From positions 9,362,001-9,426,000 of the forward strand of contig NW_027480423.1 of assembly GCF_051401765.1 (NCBI RefSeq): a DNA stretch of 64,000 bases, given 5' to 3'. Both the position numbers and the translations under genes were made by a program. The notes under the pieces were generated by a model. It saw only the letters and a list, made by a program, of their open reading frames with translations. It had not been told where the DNA came from and made no database searches. The DNA comes from Calliopsis andreniformis. Taxonomy: Eukaryota; Arthropoda; Insecta; Hymenoptera; Andrenidae. This document shows, one piece after another, positions 13,620 through 24,700 of this stretch. How positions within the stretch are numbered: the first letter of the stretch is position 1; each line of letters begins with the position of its first letter.

Positions 13620-14633
13620 GCCCTAAGAAGTCAACGCCAGGGGCATAAAATACAATATAAATACAACAGTTTTTCCATCGTATAAAACGAATAATTGCAT
13701 CCAGTGTGAAAGTAATGGCCACTTCTACGTTCCGGGCAACCTAGGCTTCACTCTAGGACGTTGCTCCACCAGATCGAATAGTTAGGGCCTTTGAAGTCAA
13801 CGCCCGAAGCATGAAATACAATATAAATACAACAGTGTTTCCATCGTATAAAACGAATAATTGCATCCAGTGTGAAAGTAATTGTCATTTCTACGTTCCG
13901 GGCAACCTAGGCTTCTCTCTATGGCGTTGTTCCACCAGATCGAATTCTTAGGCCCTAAGAAGTCAACGCCAGAGGCATAAAATACAATATAAATACAACA
14001 GTCTTTCCATCGTATAAAACGAATAATAGCAACCAGTGTGGAGGTAATAGTCTTTTCTGCATTCCGGGCAACCCAGGCTACACTCCAGGGCGGTGCCCCA
14101 CCAGATCAAATAGTTAGGGCCTAAGAAGTCAACGCCAGGGGCATAAAATACAATATAAATACAACAGTTTTTCCATCGTATAAAACGAATAATTGCATCC
14201 AGTGTGAAAGTAATGGCCACTTCTACGTTCCGGGCAACCTAGGGTTCACTCTAGGACGTTGCTCCACCAGATCGAATAGTTAGGGCCTTTGAAGTCAACG
14301 CCCGAAGCATGAAATACAATATAAATACAACAGTGTTTCCATCGTATAAAACGAATAATTGCATCCAGTGTGAAAGTAATTGTCATTTCTACGTTCCGGG
14401 CAACCTAGGCTTCTCTCTATGGCGTTGTTCCACCAGATCGAATTCTTAGGCCCTAAGAAGTCAACGCCAGAGGCATAAAATACAATATAAATACAACAGT
14501 CTTTCCATCGTATAAAACGAATAATAGCAACCAGTGTGGAGGTAATAGTCTTTTCTACATTCCGGGCAACCCAGGCTACACTCCAGGGCGGTGCCCCACC
14601 AGATCAAATAGTTAGGGCCTAAGAAGTCAACGC
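13620..14633. repeat. 498-bp trimer tandem duplication
   Basis: 13620-14136 repeats at 14118-14633 with an exact spacing of 498 bp (3 x 166). The three monomers are marked in order by GCCAGGGGCATAAAATAC, GCCCGAAGCATGAAATAC and GCCAGAGGCATAAAATAC, the last with GTGTGGAGGTAATAGTC. Visible differences are CTAGGC against CTAGGG and TTCTGCATTCC against TTCTACATTCC. Confidence 0.9.
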
Positions 14634-15403
14634 CAGAAGCATAAATTACAATAAAAATACAACGGCTTTTTCCATCGTATAAAACGAATAATTGCAACCA
14701 GTGTGAAGGTAATGGTCTTTTCTACGTTCCGGGCAACCTAGGCTTCAGTCGAGGTCGTTGTTCCACCAGATCGAACAGTTAGGGCCTAAGAAGTCAACGC
14801 CAGAAGCATAAAATACACTAAAAATACAACAGTTTTTCCGTCGTATAACAGGAATAACTACAACCAGTGTGAAAGTGATGGTCATTTCTACGTTCCGGGC
14901 AACCTAGACTTCACTCCGTTGCGTTGGTCCACCAGATCGAATTGTTAGGGCCTTAGAAATCAACGGAGTAGCATAAAATACAAAATAAATATAACAGTTT
15001 TACCATCGTATAAAACGAATAATTGCAACCAGTGTGGTAATGGCCGTTTCTACGTGCCGGGCAGCCTAGGCTACACTCTAGCGCGCTGGTCCACCACATC
15101 AAATAGTTAGGCCCTAAGAAGTCAACGCCAGAGGCATAAAATACAATATAAATACAACAGTCTTTCCATCGTATAAAACGAATAATAGCAACCAGTGTGG
15201 AGGTAATAGTCTTTTCTACGTTCCGGGCAACCCACGCTACACTCTAGGGCGGTGCCCCACCAGATCAAATAGTTAGGGCCTAAGAAGTCAACGCCAGAAG
15301 CATAAAATATAATAAAAATACAACGGTTTTTCCATCGTATAAAACGAATAATTGCATCCAGTGTGAAAGTAATGGTCTTTTCTACGTTCCGGGCAACCCA
15401 GGC

Positions 15404-16128
15404 TTCACTCTAGGGCGTTGCTCCACCAGATCGAATAGTTAGGGCCTAAGAAGTCAACGCCAGAAGCATAAAATACAATATAAATACAACAGCTTTTCCA
15501 TCGTATAAAACGAATAATTGCAAACATTGTGAAAGTAATGGTCATTTCTATGTTCCGGGCAACCTAGGCGTCACTCTAGGGCGTTGCTCTACCAGATCGA
15601 ATAGTTAGGGCCTTAGAAGTAAACGCCAGAAGCGTAAAATACAATATAAATACCACAGGTTTTCCATCACATATAGTGTATATTTGCAAACAGTGTGAAA
15701 GTTATGGTTACTTTTACGTTCCGGACAACCTAGGCTTCACTCTAGGGCGTTGCTCCACCAGATCGAATAGTTAGGGACTTAGAATTCAACGCCACAAGGA
15801 TAAAATACAATATAAGTACAACAGTTTTTTCATCGTATAAAATGAATAATTGCAAACATTGTGAAAGTTATGGTCATTTCTACCTTCTGGGCAACCTATG
15901 CTTCACCCTAGGGCGTTGCTCCACCAGATTGAATAGTTAGGGCCTCAGAACTCAACTCCCGATGCATAAAATGCACTAAAAATACAACAGCTTTTCCATC
16001 GTATAACATGAGTAATTCCAATCAGTTTGAAAGTGATGGTCATTTCTACGTTCCGGGCAGCCTAGGCTTCACTCTAGGGCGTTGTTACACCAGTCCGAAT
16101 AGTTAGGGCCTAAGAAGTCAACGCCAGA
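15404..16128. repeat. Four-monomer block, copy 1 (spacing 3,484 bp)
   Basis: Matches 18888-19612 (21 monomers minus 2 bp). Both contain TTTCTATGTTCCGGGC, AAATACCACAGGTTTTCC, a CACATATAGTGTATATTTGC monomer, CAACTCCCGATGCATAAAA and GTTACACCAGTCCGAATAG. The end is set by GCCAGAACCATAAAATAG here against GCCAGAAGAATAAAATAC there. Confidence 0.87.
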
Positions 16129-18887
16129 ACCATAAAATAGAATATAAATAGAACAGTTTTTCTAGTGTATAAAGCGAATAATTGCAACCAGTGTGAAGGT
16201 AATGGTCTTTTCTACGTCCCGGGCAACCTAGGCTTCACTCTAGGGCGGAGCTTCACCAGATCAAATAGTCAGGGCCTAAGAAGTCAACACAAGAAGCATA
16301 AAATACAATATAAATAAAACAGCCTTTCATCGTATATAATGTATATTTGCAAACGGTGTGAAAGTAATGGTCATTTCTACGTACCGGGCAACCTTGGCTT
16401 CACTCTAGGGCGTTACTCCACCAGATCGAATAGTTAGGGACTTAGAATTCGACGCCAGAAGCATAAAACACAATAAAAATGCAACAGTTTTTCCATCGTA
16501 TAACAGGAATAACTGCAACCAGTGTGAAAGTACTGGTCATTTCTACGTTCCGGGTAACCTGGGTTTCACTCTATGGCGTTGCTACACCATATCAAATAGT
16601 TACGGCTTTAGAAGTCAACGCCAGAAGCATAAAATACAATAAAAATACAACAGCATTTCCATCGTATATAATGTATATTTGCAAACATTGTGAAGGTAAT
16701 GGTCACTTCTACGTTCCGGGCAAACTAGGCGTCACTCTAGGGCGTTGGTCCACCACATCTAATAGCTACGGCCTTAGAAGTCAACGCCAGAAGCATAAAA
16801 TACAATATAAATACAACAGCTTTTCCATCGTATAAAATTGATAATTGCAAACAGTGTGAACGTAAGGGTCATTTCTACGTTCCGGCAACCTCAGCTTCAC
16901 TCTAGGGCGTTGCTCCACGAGTCCGAATAGTTAGGGAGTTAAAATTCAACGCCAGAAGTATAAAATACAACTAAAATGCAACAGTTTTTCTATCGTATAA
17001 AATGAATTATTGCAAACATTGTGAAAGTAATGGTCACTTCTACGTTCCGGGCAAACTAGGCGTCACTCTACTGCGTTGCTCCACCACACCTAATAGCTAA
17101 GGCCTTAGAAGTCAACGCCAGAGGCATAAGATACAATATAAGTACAACAGCATTTCCATCGTATAAAATTGATAATTGCAAACAGTGTGAAAGTAATGGT
17201 CATTTCTACGTTCCGGACAACCTAGGCTTCACCCTAGGGCGTTGGTTCACGAGATCGAATAGTTAGGCCCTAAGTAGTCAACGCCACAAGCATAAAATAC
17301 AATATAAATACAACAGATTTTCCATCGTATAAAACGAATAATTGCAACCAGTGTGAAAGTTATGGACATTTCTACATTCCGAGCAACCTAGGCTTCACTC
17401 TAAGGCGTTGCTCCACCAGATCGACTAGTTAGAGCCTTAGAAGTCAACGGCAGAAGCATAAAATACAATAAAGATGCAACAGATTTTCCATCGTATAACA
17501 GGAATAACTGCAACCAGTGTGAAAGTACTGGTCATTTCTACGTTCCGGGTAACCTAGGTTTCACACTAGGGCGTTTCTCCACCAGATCGAATAGCTAGGG
17601 ACTTAGAATTCAACGCCAGAAGGATAAAATACAATATAAGTACAACAGTTTTTTCATCGTATAAAATGAATAATTGCAAACATTGTGAAAGTTATGGTCA
17701 TTTCTACATTCTGGGCAACCTATGCTTCACCCTAGGGCGTTGCTCCACCAGATTGAATAGCTAGGGCCTCAGAACTCAACTCACGATGCATAAAATGCAA
17801 TAAAAATGCAACAGCTTTTCCATCGTATAAAACGAATAATTGCAACCAGTGTGAAAGTTATCGACATTTCTACGTACCGGTCAACCTAGGCTTAACTCTA
17901 GGGCGTTGCTCCACCAGATCGCATAGCTAGGGCCTAAGAAGTCAACGCCAGAAGCATAAAATACGATATAAATGCAACAGCTTTTCCATCGTATATAATG
18001 TATATTTGCAAACAGTGTGAAAGTAATGGTCATTTCTGCGTTCCGGGCAACCTAGGCTACACTCTAGTGTGTAGCTCCACCACATAGAATAGCTCCGGCC
18101 TTAGAAGTCAAAGACTGAAGCATAAAATACCATAAAAGTACAACAGTTTTATCTTCGTATAACAGGAATAATTGCAACAAGCGTGAAGGTAATGGTCATT
18201 TCTACGTTCCGGGCAACCTAGGCTTCACCCTACGGCGTTGTTCCACAAGATCGAATAGCTAGGGCCTAAGAAGTCAACGCCAGAAGTATAAAATACGATA
18301 TAAATGCAATAGCTTTTCCATCGTATAACAGGAATAATTGCATCCAGTTTGAAAGTGATGGTCATTGCTACGTTCCGGGCAATCTGCGCTTCACTGTAGG
18401 GCGTTGCTCCACCAGATCGAACAGGTAGGGCCATAGAGGTCAACACACGAAGCATATTATACAATAGAGATACAAGAGTTTTTCCACCGTATAAGAGGAG
18501 TAATTGCAAACAGTTGGAAGGTAGTGGTCTTTGCTACGTTCCGGGCAACCTAGGCTTCACACTGTGGCGGTGCTCCACCAGATCAAATAGATAGGGCCTA
18601 AGAAGTCAACGCCAGAAGAATTAAATACAACATAAATACAACAGCTTTTCCATCGTATAAAATGAATAATTGCAAACAGTGTGCATGTAATGGCCATTTC
18701 TACGTTCCGGGCAGCCTAGGCTTCACTCTAGGGCGTTGCTCCGCCAGATGGAATAGTTAGGGCCTAAGAAGTCAACGCCAGAAGCACCAAATACAAAATA
18801 AATACACCAGTTCTTCCATCGTATAAAACGAATAATTGCAACCAGTGTGAAAGTTATGGCTACTTCTACGTTCCGGACAACCTAGGC

Positions 18888-19612
18888 TTCACTCTAGGGC
18901 GTTGCTCCACCAGATCGAATAGTTAGGGCCTAAGAAGTCAACGCCAGAAGCATAAAATGCAATATAAATACAACAGCTTTTCCATCGTATAAAACGAATA
19001 ATTGCAAACATTGTGAAAGTAATGGTCATTTCTATGTTCCGGGCAACCTAGGCGTCACTCTAGGGCGTTGCACTACCAGATCGAATAGTTAGGGCCTTAG
19101 AAGTAAACGCCAGAAGCGTAAAATACAATATAAATACCACAGGTTTTCCATCACATATAGTGTATATTTGCAAACAGTGTGAAAGTTATGGTTACTTTTA
19201 CGTTCCGGACAACCTAGGCTTCACTCTAGGGCGTTGCTCCACCAGATCGAATAGTTAGGGACTTAGAATTCAACGCCACAAGGATAAAATACAATATAAG
19301 TACAACAGTTTTTTCATCGTATAAAATGAATAATTGCAAACATTGTGAAAGTTATGGTCATTTCTACCTTCTGGGCAACCTATGCTTCACCCTAGGGCGT
19401 TGCTCCACCAGATTGAATAGTTAGGGCCTCAGAACTCAACTCCCGATGCATAAAATGCACTAAAAATACAACAGCTTTTCCATCGTATAACATGAGTAAT
19501 TCCAATCAGTTTGAAAGTGATGGTCATTTCTACGTTCCGGGCAGCCTAGGCTTCACTCTAGGGCGTTGTTACACCAGTCCGAATAGTTAGGGCCTAAGAA
19601 GTCAACGCCAGA
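18888..19612. repeat. Four-monomer block, copy 2
   Basis: Partner of 15404-16128. Its last part (about 19405-19740) also resembles 26960-27290, so this series links to the larger 24.3-29.3 kb block. Confidence 0.86.
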
Positions 19613-19734
19613 AGAATAAAATACAACATAAGTACAACAGTTTTTCCATCGTATAAAATGAATAATTGCAGACATTGTGAAAGTAATGGTCATTTCTACG
19701 TTCCGGGCTACCTAGGCTTCACTCTAGGGCGTTG

Positions 19735-20066
19735 CTCCACCAGATCGAATAGCTACGACCTTAGAAGTCAAAGCCAGAAGCTGAAAATACAATAAAAATG
19801 CAACAGTTTTTCCATCGTATAGAATGACTAATTTCAACCAGTGCGAAAGTAATGATCATTTCGACGTTTCGCGCATCCTAGACTTAACTCTGAGGCGTTG
19901 CTCCACTATCTCGTTTAGCTACGGACTTAGAAGTCAACGCCTGAAGCAGAAAGTACAATTAAAGTGCAACAGTTTTTCCACCGTATAGCATGACTAATTG
20001 CAACCAGAGCGAAAGTAATGACCATTTCGACGTATCGGCAATCCTAAACTTAACTCTGAGGCGTTG
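19735..20066. repeat. Divergent class B monomer doublet
   Basis: Two monomers (19735-19900 and 19901-20066) of a clearly different subfamily. They share GACTAATT, CAGTGCGAAAG or CAGAGCGAAAG, a CATTTCGACGT core, a CATCCTAGACTTAA- or AATCCTAAACTTAA-like segment and CTCTGAGGCGTTG. Relative to class A they lose GCAACCTAGG and the second CTAG, so the dyad is broken. The flanking monomer starts are ordinary. Confidence 0.85.
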
Positions 20067-20232
20067 CTCCACCAGATCGAAGAGTTAGGGCCTAAGAAGT
20101 CAACGCCAGAATCATAAAATACGATTTAAATATAACAGTTTTTTCATCGTATAAAACGAATAATAACAACCAGTGTGAAGGTTATGGTCATTTCTACGTT
20201 CCGGGCAACCTAGGCTCCACTCTAGGGCGTTG

Positions 20233-20398
20233 CTTCACCAGATCGAATAGCTACGACCTTAGAAGTCAAAGCCAGAAGCTGAAAATACAATAAAAATGCA
20301 ACAGTTTTTCCATCGTATAGAATGACTAATTTCAACCAGTGCGAAAGTAATGATCATTTCGACGTTTCGGACATCCTAGACTTAACTCTGAGGCGTTG
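20233..20398. repeat. Single class B monomer
   Basis: Same subfamily as the doublet at 19735, separated from it by one ordinary monomer. It carries CATTTCGACGTTTCGGAC and ends in CTGAGGCGTTG. The next monomer begins CTCCACTATCTCG, the class B type of start, but changes to class A partway, so it is a hybrid. Confidence 0.83.
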
Positions 20399-20661
20399 CT
20401 CCACTATCTCGAATAGCTACGGACTTAGAAGTCAACGCCTGAAGCATAAAATACAATAAAAATACAACAGTTTTTTCATCGTATAACAGGAATAATTGCA
20501 ACAAGCGTGATGGTAATGGTCATTTCAACGTTCCGGGCAATCTAGGCTTCACCCTAGGGCGTTGCTCCACCAGATCGAATAGCTAGGGACTTAGAATTCA
20601 ACGCCAGAAGGATAAAATACAATATAAGTACAACAGTTTTTTCATCGTATAAAATGAATAA

Positions 20662-20664
20662 TTA
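20662..20664. repeat. Target site duplication TTA (left copy)
   Basis: TTA directly abuts the CACTG end of the foldback element and is repeated at 21748-21750. In the monomer it occupies bases 98-100. Confidence 0.9.
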
Positions 20665-20676
20665 CACTGTTCAACA
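20665..20676 (+). repeat. Left terminal inverted repeat of the foldback element
   Basis: CACTGTTCAACA is the exact reverse complement of the 12 bases at 21736-21747. Just inside it the two arms differ (A/T-rich on the left, a short CGGGTCTGA-type stretch on the right read inward), then align again at GATTTTGTAA. Confidence 0.92.
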
Positions 20677-21179
20677 AATTTTGACTTTTTTTCGATTTTG
20701 TAAACGTGAATAAACATTTCTTATAGATTTTGACGTGCTGATTACGAATCTGCAAACCGTTTTGTTTCAGAACGTACAGTTTTTGAAAAAATCAATTTTG
20801 AAAAAAATGACAAATTTTCAACTTTGGGATTTTTCTGTGCTTTTGCCGTAGTAGTTATTTAGTTGCTCTTCGCACGAAATGATTCTGTGAACTCTCCCGA
20901 ATAAAATAATATAAATAGTTATTAGATTATAAACATTGAAATAGGTTTAAATAACAATTAAAGTGATAAGGACACCCAAAACGCACCCATTTTTGCTGAT
21001 ATTTTTCACTTTATTTCAAAAAGTAAAGGTCTAGGAGAAAATTTGACTATAACACGCGATAGAGCAAACCTTTCTACTAAGGAAAGCATCAAGCGAATGT
21101 TCAAAATTATTTTTGTTTTCAATATAGAAATAAAATAGTTTGGCGAAACGCGCGGCGGCGGCAGTGGTACTCAATGACG
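20665..21179 (+). repeat. Left arm of the foldback element
   Basis: About 515 bp, pairing with 21243-21747 in reverse complement at roughly 96% outside the terminal divergent patch. The outer two thirds is very A/T-rich with runs of T and A. The innermost ~40 bp turns abruptly GC-rich (GCGGCGGCGGCAG). No promoter or coding signal is recognisable. Confidence 0.92.
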
Positions 21180-21242
21180 TCAATGCGTATAGGGTCCGCG
21201 GAACGGCAGGCGATAGGCGAGGCGTCCACCGGCGCGCGCTGC
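21180..21242. other. GC- and CpG-rich loop of the foldback element
   Basis: This 63-bp spacer between the arms contains CCGCGG and GGCGCGCGC and many CpG dinucleotides, in sharp contrast to the A/T-rich arms and the satellite. No homologous segment is seen elsewhere in the window. Function unknown; it may be cargo captured between the arms or simply the unpaired apex. Confidence 0.75.
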
Positions 21243-21747
21243 CGTCATTGAGTACCACTGTCGCCGCCACGCGTTTCACCAAACTATTTTATTTCTATAT
21301 TGAAAACAAAAATAATTTTGAACATTCGCTTGATGCTTTCCTTAGTGGAAAGGTTTGCTCTATCGCGTGGTATAGTCAAATTTTCTCCTAGACCCTTACT
21401 TTTTGAAATAAAGTGATAAATATCAGCAAAAATGGGTGCGTTTTGGGTGTCCTTTTCACTTTAATTGTTATTTAAACCTATTTCGATGTTTATAATTTAA
21501 TAACTATTTATATTATTTTATTCGGGAGAGTCCACAGAATCATTTCGTATAAAGAGCAACTAAATAACTACTACGGCAAAAGCTCAGAAAAATCCCAAAG
21601 TTGAAAATTTGTCATTTTTTTCAAAATTGATTTTTTCAAAAACTGTACGTTCTGGAACAAAACGGTTTGCAGATTCGTAATCAGCACGTCGAAATCTATA
21701 AGAAATGTTTATTCACGCTTACAAAATCAGACCCGTGTTGAACAGTG
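21243..21747 (-). repeat. Right arm of the foldback element
   Basis: About 505 bp, the reverse complement of the left arm. Substitutions are scattered, with one cluster of three (TTCGCAC on the left against TTTATAC in reverse complement on the right). It ends in TGTTGAACAGTG and is followed directly by TTA and satellite sequence. Confidence 0.92.
21736..21747 (-). repeat. Right terminal inverted repeat of the foldback element
   Basis: TGTTGAACAGTG is a perfect inverted match to 20665-20676. Confidence 0.92.
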
Positions 21748-21750
21748 TTA
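21748..21750. repeat. Target site duplication TTA (right copy)
   Basis: TTA follows the right terminal repeat. The broken host monomer resumes at 21751 as its base 101: 20565-20664 (100 bp) plus 21751-21816 (66 bp) equals exactly 166 bp. Confidence 0.9.
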
Positions 21751-24700
21751 CAGGCATTGTGAAAGTAATGGTCATTCCTACGTTCCGGGAAACCTAGGCT
21801 TCACTCTAGGGCGTTGCTCCACCAGATCGAATAGCTAGGGACTTAGAATTCAACGCCAGAAGGATAAAATACAATATAAGTACAACAGTTTTTCCATCGT
21901 ATAAAATGAATAATTGCAACCAGTGTGAAAGTTATGGTCATTTCTACATTCCGAGCAACCTAGGCTTCACTCTAGGACTTTGCTCCAAAAGATCGAATAG
22001 CTAGGGCGTTAGAAGTCAATTGCCGAAGCATAGAATACAATAAAGATACAACAGTTTTGCCATCGTATAACAGGAACAATTGCAGCCAGTGTGAAAGTGA
22101 TGGTCATTTCTACGTTCCGGGCAACCTAGACTTCACTCTAGGGCGTTTCTCCAACAGATCGAATCGTTAGGGCCTTAGAAGTCAACGCCCGAAGCATAAA
22201 ATACAAAATAAATAGAACAGCTTCCCATCGTATGAGACGAATGTTTGCAGATATTGTGAAAGTAACGGTCATTTCTATTTTCCGGGCAACCTAGGCCTCA
22301 CTCTAGGGCGTTGCTCCACCAGATCGAATAGTTAGGGCCTAAGAAGTCAACGCCAGAAGCATAAGATACAAAAATACAACAGTCTTTCCATCGTACGACA
22401 GGAATAACTACAACCAGTGTGAAGGTAATAGCCATTTCTACGTTCCGGGCAACCTAGGCTTCACTCTAGGGCGTTGGTCCACCAGATCGAATAGTTAGGG
22501 CCTAAGAAGTCAACGCCAGAAGCATAAAATATAATAAAAATACAACAGTTTTTTCATCGTATAAAATGAATAATTGCAACCAGTGTGATGGTAATGGTCA
22601 TTCCTACGTTCCGGGAAACCTAGGCTTCACTCTAGGGCGTTGCTCAACCAGATCGAATAGTTAGGGCGTAAGAAGCCAACGCCAGAAACATAAAAAACAA
22701 TATAAATACAATAGCTTTTCCATTGTATAAAACGAATAATTGCAACCAGTGTGAAAGTTATGGTCATTTCTACATTCCGGGCTATCTAGGCTTCCCTCTA
22801 GGGCGTTGCTCCACCAGATAGAATAGTTAGGGCCTAAGAAGTCAACACCAGAAGCATAAAACACTATATAAATACAACAGCTTTTCCATCGTCTAAAACG
22901 AATAATTGCAAGCAGTATGAAACTTATGGTCATTTCTACTTTCCGGGCAACCTAGGCTTCACCCTAGGGCGTTGCTCCAACAGATTGAATAGGTAGGGCC
23001 TCAGAAGTCAACGCCCGAAGCATAAAATGCAATAAAAATACAACAGTTTTTCCATCGTATAACAGGATTAATTGCAACCAGTATGAAAGTGATGGTCATT
23101 TCTACGTTCCGGTTAACCTTGGTTTCACTCTAGGGCGTTGCTCCACCAGATCGAATAGCTAGGGACTTAGAATTCAACGCCATAAGAATAAAATACAATA
23201 TAAGTACAACAGTTTTTCCATCGTATAAAATGAATAATTGCAACCAGTGTGAAAGTTATGGTCATTTCTACATTCCGAGCAACCTAGGCTTCACTCTAGG
23301 GCGTTGCTCCACCTGATCGAATAGTTAGGGCCTTAGAAGTCAACGCCAGAAGCATAAAATACAATAAAGATGCAACAGTTTTTCCATCGTATAACAGGAA
23401 TAACTGCAAACAGTGTGAAAGTACTGGTCATTTCTACGTTCCGGGCAACCTAGGCTTCACTCTAGGTCGTTGCTCCAACAGATTGAATAGTTAGGGCCTT
23501 AGAAGTCAACGCCCGAACCATAAAATGCAAAAAAAATACAACAGTGTTTCCATCATCTATCAGGAATAATTGCAACCAGTTTGAAAGTGATGGCCAATTC
23601 TACGTTCCGGGCAATATAGGTTTCACTCCAGGGCGTTGCTCCACCAGACCGAATAGTTACGGCCTAAGAAGTCATCGCCAGAAGCATAAAATACGATATA
23701 AATGCAACAGCTTTTCCATCGTATAAAACGAATAATTGCAACCAGTGTGAAAGTAATGGTCATTTCTACGTTCCGAGCACCCTAGGCGTCTCTCTAGGGC
23801 GTTGCTCCACCACATCTAATAGCTACGGCCTTAGAAGTCAACGCCAGAGGCATAAAATACAATATAAATACAACAGTGTTTCCATCATATAACAGGAATA
23901 ATTGCAACCAGTTTGAAAGTGATGGCCATTTCTACGTTCCGGGCAACCTAGACTTCACTCTAGGGCGTTGCTCCACCAGATCAAACAGTTAGGGCCTTAG
24001 AAGCCAACGCTCGAAGCATTAAATACCAAATAAATAGAACAGTTTTTCCATTGTATAAAACGATTAATTGTTACCAGTGGAAAAGTTATGGTCATTTCTC
24101 CTTTCCGGGCAACCTAGGCTTCACTCTAGGGCGTTGCTCCACCAGATCGAATAGCTAGGGCCTAAGAAGTCAACGCCAGAAGCACAAAATACAATATAAA
24201 TACAACGGTTTTTCCATCGTATATAATGTATATTTGCAAACAGTGTGAAAGTAACTGTCGTTTCTACGTTCCGGGCAACCTAGGCTTCACTCTAGGGCGT
24301 AGCTCCACCACATCTAATAACTGCGGCCTTAGAAGTCAACGCCAGGAGCATAAAATACAATACAAATACTACAGCTTTGCCACCGTATAAAATGAATAAT
24401 TGCAAACAGTGTGAAAGTAATGGTCATTTCTACGTTCCGGGCAACCTAGGCGTCATTCTAGGGCGTGGCTCCACCAGATCGAATAGCTAGGGACTTAAAA
24501 TTCAACGCCAAAATCTTAAAATACAATAAAAATACAACAGTTTTCCATCGTATAACAGGAATAATTGCAACCAGTGTGAAAGTAATTGTCATTTCTACGT
24601 TCGGTGCAACCTAGATTTCACCCTAGGGCGTTGATCCACCAGATCGAATAGTTCCGGCATTAGAAGTCAACGCCTGAACCATAAAATACGATAAAAATAC

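Larger units (their letters stand above)
1..20661. repeat. 166-bp satellite array, left segment (about 124 monomers)
   Basis: An uninterrupted head-to-tail tandem array. I phase each monomer at the motif CTCCACCAGATCGAATAG; these starts fall at 156, 322, 488 and so on, 166 bp apart, with a net drift of only about -9 bp up to the monomer starting at 20565. The window opens at about base 13 of a monomer, so the array continues to the left. Neighbouring monomers differ by many substitutions and few indels, while distant monomers inside copied blocks are almost identical, which is the pattern of higher-order amplification. I saw no inverted monomer. No gene, tRNA or rRNA is visible. A centromeric or pericentromeric location is inference from monomer length and array size. 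Confidence 0.97.
20662..21750. mobile_element. Non-autonomous foldback transposon with TTA target duplication
   Basis: The element proper is 20665-21747 (1,083 bp), flanked by TTA at 20662-20664 and 21748-21750. Its ends are perfect 12-bp inverted repeats, CACTGTTCAACA and TGTTGAACAGTG. Almost the whole element is palindromic: a left arm of ~515 bp, a 63-bp loop and a right arm of ~505 bp. Outside a divergent stretch just inside the ends (left arm about 10 bp longer), I count about 18 substitutions in roughly 475 aligned bases between the arms. No transposase is present; the ORFs crossing the centre (about 83 codons on each strand) are mirror images made by the palindrome. A 3-bp TTA duplication fits PIF/Harbinger-type (TWA) targets, while CACTG ends also recall CMC/Chapaev-type elements, so I leave the superfamily open. 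It must have been mobilised by an enzyme from elsewhere. Confidence 0.93.

Noticed and set aside
21031..21391. Two ~83-codon ORFs in the foldback element as a possible transposase or cargo gene
   Set aside because: They lie on opposite strands, share their C-terminal halves because the arms are inverted copies, and are read through the GC-rich loop. No DDE or other transposase motif is visible.
20665..21747. Firm assignment of the foldback element to PIF/Harbinger or CMC/Chapaev
   Set aside because: TTA duplication and CACTG ends point in different directions and no transposase is present, so a firm family name is not supported.
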